From positions 1 through 7,022 of the forward strand of contig PMIV01000248.1 in the NCBI GenBank assembly GCA_003158355.1: a DNA stretch of 7,022 bases, in the 5' to 3' direction. Below are positions 1-5,020 of the stretch, piece after piece. Each line of letters begins with the position of its first letter. Position 1 is the stretch's first letter. Made by a program: the position numbers and the translations under genes. Under the pieces are notes generated by a model. The model searched no databases. It saw only the letters and a program-made list of their open reading frames with translations, and had not been told where the DNA came from. The DNA comes from Anaerolineaceae bacterium (GTDB taxonomy: Bacteria > Chloroflexota > Anaerolineae > Anaerolineales > Anaerolineaceae).

Positions 1-1332
1 GGGGCGAACCCCGGGCCGGGCAGCGAAGGCACGCAGGTGCGTATGCAGTCCGAAAGCGTGCTCATCGATGTGCAGGCAGACGCGCCCGCCAAAAGTTTGG
101 GGCAGGCACTGGTTACGGCCGACTTCGACATGTACAACACGGGCAGCCAGGCCGAAAGCATGGACGTGCGCTTCCCCATCAGCGGCAACGATGGATTTTC
201 GAATTATCCCGAGATCAGCGACCTTCAAGTGAGTGTGAACGGCAGCGCGGTCAGCAGCCGGCGCACCACCGGCAAGGATCCCTTCGGGTATGACGATACC
301 GTACCCTGGGCGGCCTTCGCGGTCACCTTCCCCGCCGGGCAGGTGACACAGATCAGGGTCACCTACACCCTCGAAGCCTCCGGGCTTTCCCCATATATCT
401 GGTTCTATTACATCTTTTCCACCGGCGCGGGCTGGCAGGGCAGCATCGGCAGCGCCGAACTGACCGTGCGCCTGCCCTACGCGGCCAATGAGCAGAATGT
501 CATCCGCAACCAGACCGCGGAGAACAGCCCAACCAAGGCGGGCGGTACGATCCTAGGCAACGAGATTCACTGGTCGTACAACGATTTTGAACCCACTAAG
601 GCCGACAATTTTATTATCGAACTGGTGCAGCCCTCCGTCTGGCAGACCGTGCTCAAAGATCAGGCCGCGGTGGAACAGAACCTGAAGGATGGCGAAGCCT
701 GGGGCATGTTGGGCAAGCAGTATAAACAGATCTTCATCTCTCCCAAACGGCGCGGCTTTCGCACCTACCACATTGCCACTGACTCCGGGGCTCAAGCGCT
801 CTATGCGCTCAGCCGGCAGGCTTATGAGCAGGCGGTCACCCTCAAACCGGACGACCCGCTCTGGCACGCCGGTTATGCCGACCTGCTGGGGTATTATGCC
901 AACTTTGCTAAAGAGGAAGGCATAGATACCAGCACTGATGCCGTTGCTGCCCTGAGCCAGATCAGGCAGGCGCTGGCGCTGGCTCCCGCGGACGCAACTG
1001 TGCGGCAGATCGCCGATGAGATGACCTTTTACTTCCCCGATGGCATGAAGGCCAATGACGATTCGTATGATTATCCCTGGCTGACGGCGACCCCGACCCT
1101 GCTGCCCACGGAGATTAGCGTATCTACGCTCAACGCGACGCCCACGCAGGCGGTCATTGAAGCAGCGACACCTACAATACTTGAGCCTACGAAGGCGGTA
1201 AGCCAACAGACTGCTGCGACGCCGGCTCAAAACGCGGGGCAAACCTCCCGCAAGCCGTTTTTACCCATCTGCGGCAGCGCGCTGCTGCTGCTCCCGCTCG
1301 GAGCGCTGTTCTGGCGGAATCTGCGAACGTAA
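1..1332 (+). CDS. C-terminal part of a surface-anchored protein with TPR-like region (5' end outside window)
   Basis: The frame is open from base 1. A GTG at 37 and an ATG at 43 exist, but in-frame codons upstream encode a Gly/Pro/Ser-rich stretch, and no ribosome site or signal peptide precedes them, so I treat the gene as truncated by the window edge. In order the protein shows: a beta-rich ectodomain (about bases 40-630); an alpha-helical region with TPR-like helix pairs (about 640-1030; for example AYEQAVTLKPDDPLWHAGYA); a Thr/Pro/Ala-rich linker (about 1081-1250); and a hydrophobic segment starting PICGSALLLLPLG (about 1258-1314) that ends in a short tail with two arginines. This layout fits an exported protein held in the membrane by its C-terminus, with the linker spanning the wall. 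The family is not recognised and the function is unknown. Repeat-type ectodomains plus TPRs suggest binding to other proteins, which is inference. The reading frame is clear; the name is not. Confidence 0.8.
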   Translation, partial: GANPGPGSEGTQVRMQSESVLIDVQADAPAKSLGQALVTADFDMYNTGSQAESMDVRFPISGNDGFSNYPEISDLQVSVNGSAVSSRRTTGKDPFGYDDTVPWAAFAVTFPAGQVTQIRVTYTLEASGLSPYIWFYYIFSTGAGWQGSIGSAELTVRLPYAANEQNVIRNQTAENSPTKAGGTILGNEIHWSYNDFEPTKADNFIIELVQPSVWQTVLKDQAAVEQNLKDGEAWGMLGKQYKQIFISPKRRGFRTYHIATDSGAQALYALSRQAYEQAVTLKPDDPLWHAGYADLLGYYANFAKEEGIDTSTDAVAALSQIRQALALAPADATVRQIADEMTFYFPDGMKANDDSYDYPWLTATPTLLPTEISVSTLNATPTQAVIEAATPTILEPTKAVSQQTAATPAQNAGQTSRKPFLPICGSALLLLPLGALFWRNLRT

Positions 1333-1350
1333 GAAAACAGAGTTACGTTC
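1325..1350 (+). other. Inverted repeat overlapping the stop codon of the surface-protein gene
   Basis: GAACGTAA (1325-1332, ending in the TAA stop) and TTACGTTC (1343-1350) are perfect 8-base complements around a 10-base spacer. No T-run follows, so this is not a classical intrinsic terminator. It could be a weak 3'-end stabilising hairpin or a protein-binding palindrome. No other terminator is obvious between 1333 and 1461. Confidence 0.4.
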
Positions 1351-1461
1351 ATCAGCCTACAAAATATCTCCACAATACATCCACATCTCGAACGCCCCCT
1401 CCCGGCGCGAAATGTATATAATGATTAAAGGATTTTAATGTAGGGGGACCGGTTCTTTTTA

Positions 1462-1489
1462 TTGACCATTTATTGTTGGACAATTTAAT
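1462..1489 (+). promoter_or_regulatory. Candidate sigma70-type promoter for the SinR/Cas2-like gene
   Basis: TTGACC (1462-1467) and TTTAAT (1484-1489) are separated by 16 bases; an alternative -10, TAATAA at 1486-1491, gives 18. Transcription would start near 1495-1500. An ATG at 1495 would then lie at or before the transcript start, which supports translation from the ATG at 1528. Confidence 0.5.
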
Positions 1490-1512
1490 AATGAATGTTC
1501 TCTTGTGCAACG

Positions 1513-1520
1513 AGAAGGGA
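1513..1520 (+). promoter_or_regulatory. Ribosome binding site that fixes the start at 1528
   Basis: AGAAGGGA lies 7 bases before the ATG at 1528. The in-frame ATG at 1495 has no purine-rich site at a suitable distance. Confidence 0.65.
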
Positions 1521-1527
1521 GAAACGC

Positions 1528-1794
1528 ATGCCCGTTTTACTTGTGACCTACGAACTGAAGAACGCCGATCAGGACTATTCCACGTTTCGGAGCATGCTGC
1601 ACAGCTATCCGTGGATTAAGCTCTCCGAGTCCGCGGTGGTGCTGGATTGTGCCGATTCACCGGAAGCATTTTTAGAGAGCCTGTGGCCCTGGGTCGACCA
1701 GCACGACACGGTGATAGTTTTCGGGGTCGGTAGTCCCTGGGCCGGCATTGGCTCCGCAGAGGTCAAAGCCTGGTTGAAAGAACGGCTCAAGTAA
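1528..1794 (+). CDS. SinR-family / Cas2-like small ferredoxin-fold protein
   Basis: The protein has 88 residues from ATG 1528, chosen because a good Shine-Dalgarno sequence lies 7 bases upstream; the in-frame ATG at 1495 would add 11 residues without one. It opens with a hydrophobic beta strand, MPVLLVTYEL, followed by NADQDYSTFRSMLHSYPWIKL. Then come a second strand ending VVLDC, a helix (SPEAFLESLWPWVDQ), a strand HDTVIVFGV and a C-terminal helix, AEVKAWLKERL. This beta-alpha-beta pattern, the 'LVTYdL..pgqDYs.l...i.sY' opening and the 'D.l.V..v....W.g' ending match small proteins annotated as SinR family (unrelated to the Bacillus SinR repressor), which share the Cas2/VapD ferredoxin-like fold. 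I recognise this from pattern only. No cas gene, CRISPR repeat or antitoxin is adjacent. Nuclease activity cannot be assumed. It is monocistronic, with a promoter at 1462 and a terminator at 1828. Confidence 0.7.
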   Translation: MPVLLVTYELKNADQDYSTFRSMLHSYPWIKLSESAVVLDCADSPEAFLESLWPWVDQHDTVIVFGVGSPWAGIGSAEVKAWLKERLK

Positions 1795-1827
1795 AATTTC
1801 ACACTCAAACAAAAAATCTATCCATTA

Positions 1828-1871
1828 AATAAAACAGCGCCAGCCAATTGTATCAGCGGCGCTATTTTGTT
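1828..1871. terminator. Bidirectional intrinsic terminator between convergent genes
   Basis: The arms 1828-1841 (AATAAAACAGCGCC) and 1858-1871 (GGCGCTATTTTGTT) pair over 14 positions, with two G-T/A-C type imperfections, around a 16-base loop. The GC core is flanked by an A-rich side and a T-rich side, so on either strand the GC stem is followed by U-rich RNA. It sits between the SinR-like gene (ends 1794) and the DUF3887-like gene (ends 1887), so it can serve both. Confidence 0.75.
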
Positions 1872-1886
1872 GTTAATGGGCCGGCC

Positions 1887-2309
1887 TTACTTGAACCACA
1901 ATCCGGAGACTGCGGCGGTGCCGTCATTGGGGATGACCACGCCCATGGTTAAAACTTTGCTGGCATAGGTCAGTTTGTAGTTGACGCGGTAGTAGGTGCT
2001 GACGATCTGGACGTTGATCAGGTCGCTGCTTTTCAATTCACCATAGGCGGCAAATTGGTCGGCCATCTTATCAAAGCTGGCCTGGGTGCTGCCTTTGAGC
2101 ATAGCGGCATTAAAATCTTTGGAATACAGGCTGAAGTCTTTCTTTTGGATGCCGTCCAGAATATCCTGGGCGAAGGGAGCGGCCGTAGCCACTGCCTGGT
2201 CTTTAGCGGTGCCGGAGGCATATACCGGTTCGGCCTGTGCTGCACAGGCAGCACTCACAAACACGGCCAGGGAAATAACGGAAAGCAGAAACAAACTCTT
2301 AATTTTCAT
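1887..2309 (-). CDS. Exported small protein, DUF3887-like
   Basis: The protein has 140 residues when read from the ATG at 2309. A start two codons upstream (2315) is possible, but AAAAGGA directly abuts it, while the same site lies at a proper 6-base distance from 2309. Residues 1-26 form a signal peptide: MKIK, a hydrophobic core (6-18), then SAACAAQA. Cleavage after Ala26 by signal peptidase I is plausible. Cys22 could instead be a lipidation site, but Ser at position -3 is a poor lipobox. The mature part resembles DUF3887: a helix with DILDGIQKKDFSLYSKDF, then KMADQFAAYGELKS, then a beta sheet ending VNYKLTYASKVLTMGVVI and GLWFK. This is an NTF2-like alpha+beta shape often seen in small Gram-positive and Chloroflexi lipoproteins, where an exact role is unknown. 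No enzymatic residues are apparent. It is transcribed alone, divergently from the beta-repeat operon. Confidence 0.75.
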   Translation of the reverse strand: MKIKSLFLLSVISLAVFVSAACAAQAEPVYASGTAKDQAVATAAPFAQDILDGIQKKDFSLYSKDFNAAMLKGSTQASFDKMADQFAAYGELKSSDLINVQIVSTYYRVNYKLTYASKVLTMGVVIPNDGTAAVSGLWFK

Positions 2310-2315
2310 TTCCAT

Positions 2316-2322
2316 TCCTTTT
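2316..2322 (-). promoter_or_regulatory. Ribosome binding site that decides the start at 2309
   Basis: On the minus strand this reads AAAAGGA. It is 6 bases before the ATG at 2309 but has zero spacing to the ATG at 2315, which favours the inner start. Confidence 0.6.
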
Positions 2323-2347
2323 GATCAAATTGTATCCAACCAGATCA

Positions 2348-2353
2348 ATTATA
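2348..2353 (-). promoter_or_regulatory. Candidate -10 element for the DUF3887-like gene
   Basis: The minus strand reads a perfect TATAAT here, which would start a transcript near 2341 with a leader of about 30 bases. No good -35 hexamer is seen 16-18 bases upstream (around 2370-2377), so an activator or an alternative sigma contact may be needed, or the match is chance. Confidence 0.45.
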
Positions 2354-2436
2354 GCGCCTGAATTCGATTCCGGCAGAGTAAAATTTATAAGATATATCAG
2401 AAAATCAATATCAAGTTTAATAATATTGAATATATA

Positions 2437-2465
2437 TTGACAAATACTTCAATTATTGTTATTAT
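2437..2465 (+). promoter_or_regulatory. Near-consensus promoter of the beta-repeat/SHOCT-like operon
   Basis: A perfect TTGACA (2437-2442) is followed after 17 bases by TATTAT (2460-2465), in a very AT-rich stretch. The predicted start near 2472 leaves a leader of about 60 bases before the ATG at 2532. Short complementary arms ATTGAA (2425-2430) and TTCAAT (2448-2453) surround the -35 box and could form an operator. Confidence 0.7.
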
Positions 2466-2517
2466 AACCATAAGAAAATTAATAAGACCACTGGAAACAG
2501 GTTATGGGTCATCAATA

Positions 2518-2523
2518 GAAGGA
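2518..2523 (+). promoter_or_regulatory. Ribosome binding site that fixes the start at 2532
   Basis: GAAGGA ends 8 bases before the ATG at 2532 and only 2 bases before the in-frame GTG at 2526, so the ATG is the likely start. Confidence 0.7.
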
Positions 2524-2531
2524 CGGTGAAG

Positions 2532-3650
2532 ATGAAACAAACAATTATTCCCATGAAAAACGACGCCAGGCTGGTGGTGAGAACCAGCGGCGATCTCTTT
2601 ATTGAGGGTGGTGAGGAACCGCAGTTGGCGGCCACCGTGGAAGACGGCGAGTCTTTTCGCATGAAGGATGAGGACGGGGCAGTTTATTTGCACGCCAATT
2701 CGGATACCAAGCTGAAAGTCCCGGCGGGTGTGAATCTGGTGTTGGAGCGCGTCAGCGGGGATGCCAGCATTTTGGCTATCAGCGGCAAGGTGGAAGTGCA
2801 AAAGGTGGGCGGCGATCTGCACTTTCAGAAGTTGAACGGCATTTCGGTCGATTCCATCGGCGGGGACTGCGTCTTCAAAGAGGTCAGCGGCACGGTAGAG
2901 ATCAGACGGGTGGGCGGCGACCTGGACGGGTTCAAGGCGCAAGATGTTCTGGCGCGCTCGGTGGGCGGTGACGCAGAGCTCTCGTCTGTGCAGGGCAAGG
3001 TACAGGTATCTGCCGGCGGTGATGCGCACATTCAGATAATCGACGCCGCGGTCAGTGAAACAAACGTCCGCACTGGCGGAGCGATCGAATTGGTCGTGAT
3101 GGAAAATGCGGCCGCCAACCTCAGCCTGGAAAGCGACAGCGAAAAGATCTCGGTGCATGCCGGCGGTCAGTTGTTGGATGTGAAGGAAAGGGACTACGTT
3201 TTGCCGTTGGGATTGGGCGGTGCAGCCGTGCGCTTGAGCGCCGGCGGCGAAATTAAAGTACGGGAAGGAAAAGAAGCAATGGGTGAGTTCTCATTTGTGT
3301 TTGATGATCTGGAAGATACCTGGCGGGATTTTGGCCGGGAGATCGAAGAAAAAATTCGTCAAAGTATGAAAGGCGTCAATCATTCCCTGCGTCATGCCGG
3401 CTGGGAAGCCAGCAATGCCATGCGCCATGCCGCCGACAAGGTGGAAGGGTTCACGCGCACGGACGATTTTGGGCACCGCAGCGAAGGTAAAGTATACGGG
3501 TTTGGTTTTGAGCCTAATGCGTCTGCTCCGGCGGCTAAAGAGAAAAAGGCCGCTTCAGATGAAGAGCGCATGCTGGTGCTCAAAATGCTGCAAGACAAGA
3601 AAATATCCGTGGAAGAAGCCGAAAAACTTCTCCAGGCACTGGAAGGGTAA
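2532..3650 (+). CDS. DUF4097-like beta-repeat protein with C-terminal SHOCT-like domain
   Basis: The protein has 372 residues from ATG 2532. It has no signal peptide and no membrane segment, so it should be cytosolic or peripherally bound. Residues about 10-245 are beta-rich and repetitive, of the DUF4097/putative adhesin type. Gly-Asp turns recur at residues 76, 94, 111, 129, 146 and 163, which gives a 17-18-residue ladder consistent with a beta-helix or stacked-strand solenoid. Residues about 253-306 are charged and helical with scattered aromatic residues (FVFDDLEDTWRDFGREIEEK onward). A Lys/Ala-rich linker (about 328-342) follows. Residues 343-372 form a two-helix hairpin (ERMLVLKMLQDKKISVEEAEKLLQALEG is split around the 'kkIsveEA' turn), typical of the SHOCT-like domain in YvlB/LiaX-type proteins. 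Such proteins belong to envelope-stress operons in Firmicutes; transferring that role here is inference. It is the first gene of an operon with the membrane protein at 3654, with a 3-base gap. Confidence 0.85.
   Translation: MKQTIIPMKNDARLVVRTSGDLFIEGGEEPQLAATVEDGESFRMKDEDGAVYLHANSDTKLKVPAGVNLVLERVSGDASILAISGKVEVQKVGGDLHFQKLNGISVDSIGGDCVFKEVSGTVEIRRVGGDLDGFKAQDVLARSVGGDAELSSVQGKVQVSAGGDAHIQIIDAAVSETNVRTGGAIELVVMENAAANLSLESDSEKISVHAGGQLLDVKERDYVLPLGLGGAAVRLSAGGEIKVREGKEAMGEFSFVFDDLEDTWRDFGREIEEKIRQSMKGVNHSLRHAGWEASNAMRHAADKVEGFTRTDDFGHRSEGKVYGFGFEPNASAPAAKEKKAASDEERMLVLKMLQDKKISVEEAEKLLQALEG
2751..3032 (+). repeat. Coding repeat: V(G/S)GD ladder, about 35 residues per double unit
   Basis: Within the beta-repeat protein, GD turns fall at residues 76, 94, 111, 129, 146 and 163 (spacings 18, 17, 18, 17, 17). 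The motif pairs 'SG.VE(V/I)..VGGDL' at residues 84 and 119 are exactly 35 residues (105 bases) apart, and the IGGD at 109 and VGGD at 144 are also 35 apart. A third, one-residue-shorter unit starts at 154. At DNA level the repeats have diverged, with different codons at GGD, so this is an old protein-level duplication rather than a recent tandem array. Confidence 0.8.
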
Positions 3651-3653
3651 GCC

Positions 3654-4274
3654 ATGACAATCGATGAGAGTAAGCTTGAAATTTTGCGCAAAGTAGAGCA
3701 GGGCGCGCTCAGTATCGAAGAAGGTGCTCATCTGTTAGAAATTTTGGAAGGCGGCAGTACTACACAATACGAAGATGCTGCTCCTGCCAGAGTCGTGAGC
3801 CCCGCTGCATCTCAGAAAACAATCAGCGAGCCGCTCGAAGTTCCGGCCGGATGGCGCTCACTGTGGGGCATCTTTTTGTGGCTGGGGATCATCTTCATGG
3901 CGCTTTCGGGGTACTGGCTTTTAGGCAGTTACAACCGCTCCGGCATGGGCGTGGGATTCTGGTTTGCACTGTTCTTCTTGTTGGTCTCCTGCGCCATCCT
4001 CTTTTTTGGGATGCAGCTTCTCTCCAGCCGCTGGATGATGGTACATATTCGTTCGACCGAAGCGGGCGGCGAGAAAAGATACACCATCTGGGTGCCGCTG
4101 CCGCTGCAGTTGGCACGCTGGGTCTTCCATAATTTTGGCTGTTATATGCCCGATTCGGTAAAATCACGCCGCATCGAGAACATCCTGGAAGAGATGGAAC
4201 GATCAGAAGAGCCCTATCAAATCGAGATCGACGGCGATAAGGATTCCCAGGCAAACATCAATATTGAATTTTAG
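3654..4274 (+). CDS. Two-pass membrane protein with N-terminal SHOCT-like domain
   Basis: The protein has 206 residues. The ATG lies 3 bases after the previous stop, and its ribosome site GGAAGGG (3641-3647) lies inside the last codons of that gene, which implies translational coupling. Residues 5-33 (KLEILRKVEQGALSIEEGAHLLEILEG) form a helix-turn-helix hairpin closely resembling the C-terminus of the upstream protein. A Pro/Ala linker follows to about residue 65. There are two hydrophobic segments (about 69-90 and 100-122) with a short outside loop containing Asn-Arg-Ser. A cytosolic C-terminal domain (about 126-206) has a mixed basic/aromatic first half and an acidic end with IEIDGDKD. The positive residues suggest both ends are inside. 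I do not recognise the C-terminal domain. The shared hairpin suggests the two proteins associate through it, or bind a common partner, and so place the soluble beta-repeat protein at the membrane; this is inference. Confidence 0.85.
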   Translation: MTIDESKLEILRKVEQGALSIEEGAHLLEILEGGSTTQYEDAAPARVVSPAASQKTISEPLEVPAGWRSLWGIFLWLGIIFMALSGYWLLGSYNRSGMGVGFWFALFFLLVSCAILFFGMQLLSSRWMMVHIRSTEAGGEKRYTIWVPLPLQLARWVFHNFGCYMPDSVKSRRIENILEEMERSEEPYQIEIDGDKDSQANINIEF

Positions 4275-4292
4275 AGATTCCTCTTCTGGATT

Positions 4293-4321
4293 GACCGGCG
4301 CACCTGCGCCGGTCTTTCGTT
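4293..4321 (+). terminator. Strong intrinsic terminator of the SHOCT-like operon
   Basis: GACCGGCGCA (4293-4302) and TGCGCCGGTC (4305-4314) are perfect complements, a very stable GC-rich stem with a tight loop. TTTCGTT follows directly. It lies 19 bases after the stop at 4274. Confidence 0.85.
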
Positions 4322-4327
4322 AAACGG

Positions 4328-4333
4328 TATAAT
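4328..4333 (+). promoter_or_regulatory. -10 element giving an apparently leaderless transcript
   Basis: A perfect TATAAT ends 6 bases before the ATG at 4340, so transcription would begin at or within a base or two of the start codon. No Shine-Dalgarno sequence is present between the terminator and the ATG. No -35 match is seen at the usual distance, where the sequence belongs to the terminator stem. Confidence 0.6.
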
Positions 4334-4339
4334 TCGTTT

Positions 4340-4957
4340 ATGCGTTGGTTTTATTGGTTCATCTATGCAGTTGTGCTGGTGGGTATCGGCATTTTGGTTT
4401 TCTCGTTATTCTTTCGCCACACAGATTCAGCCACAGTAAATATTCCCTTGCAAGAGGGTGATCAGGTGCGGGTGACGGCAAGCTGGGTCGACCGCGGTTG
4501 GGTGCTGGATGCTAACGATTACTCTCTCAAGCTCAGCACGCAGGCTACCGCAGGGCACGATACTCCGCTACGTTTTGCCGCCCGTCTGGAAATGGGCGGT
4601 ATGGAGATGACCCCCAAAGGGATCACCGAACGCAGCATCACGGCGGGCAGGTCCACGGCTTTCACCTGGCAGGCAAAGGCTTACAAGGCCGGGGTCACAC
4701 CCGGTGTTCTCTGGCTTTTTGTGCTGGATGACAGCGGCGCTCAAACTGCGATCTATGCCAAGGAATTCAATTTTAACGCTTATGATTACCTGGGTTTTTC
4801 GCCAAAGGTGGTGCGGCCGTTAGCGGGAGCGTTCATCTTGCTGGGTTCCGGGGCGATCTGGTTGGGCCAACGCAAAGCTACAAAAAAATCGGTTCACAAA
4901 GCGCAATCTGAATCCAGCAGCGAGTCACTAAAAAAGAGTAAAAATCAGGTATCATAA
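4340..4957 (+). CDS. Unrecognised two-TM protein with external beta-type domain
   Basis: The protein has 205 residues. It starts MRWFYWF followed by a membrane helix (about 7-25), then an outside domain of about 130 residues (26-155), a second membrane helix (about 159-176) and a basic, Ser/Lys-rich cytosolic tail (177-205). The outside domain is predicted beta-rich: alternating strands such as GDQVRVTASWVDRGWVLDA, FAARLEMGGMEM and SITAGRSTAFTWQAKAY, suggesting an immunoglobulin-like sandwich. It has no cysteines, catalytic motif or repeat, and I cannot name a family. The start is set by the membrane helix and by the TATAAT just upstream; no ribosome site is visible. It is followed 63 bases later by the Mur ligase gene with no clear promoter between them, so the two may be cotranscribed. 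Confidence 0.75.
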   Translation: MRWFYWFIYAVVLVGIGILVFSLFFRHTDSATVNIPLQEGDQVRVTASWVDRGWVLDANDYSLKLSTQATAGHDTPLRFAARLEMGGMEMTPKGITERSITAGRSTAFTWQAKAYKAGVTPGVLWLFVLDDSGAQTAIYAKEFNFNAYDYLGFSPKVVRPLAGAFILLGSGAIWLGQRKATKKSVHKAQSESSSESLKKSKNQVS

Positions 4958-5020
4958 ACATATCCGAAACAAAATTAGCTTATTAGAAAGGCTCCATTCC
5001 CTTTCATAGGTTGAAAAGAG

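Noticed and set aside
1417..1422. TATAAT hexamer after the surface-protein gene
   Set aside because: No -35 match at a suitable distance, and a better promoter lies 45 bases downstream.
1495..1527. Upstream ATG extending the SinR/Cas2-like gene by 11 residues
   Set aside because: It lies at the predicted transcript start, lacks a ribosome site, and the added residues do not fit the family's N-terminal strand.
2751..3032. Repeated GGCGG(T/C)GA(T/C) motifs as a CRISPR or DNA-level tandem repeat
   Set aside because: The periodicity is in frame and at protein level; the DNA units are too diverged for a CRISPR or recent tandem array.
2502..3158. Minus-strand open frame opposite the beta-repeat protein
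   Set aside because: The periodic protein pattern, ribosome site and promoter all support the plus strand only.
4986..5005. Small hairpin GAAAGG/CCTTTC in the Mur ligase leader as a riboswitch or attenuator
   Set aside because: Only 6 base pairs, no T-run and no recognisable aptamer; expected by chance in a region of this size.
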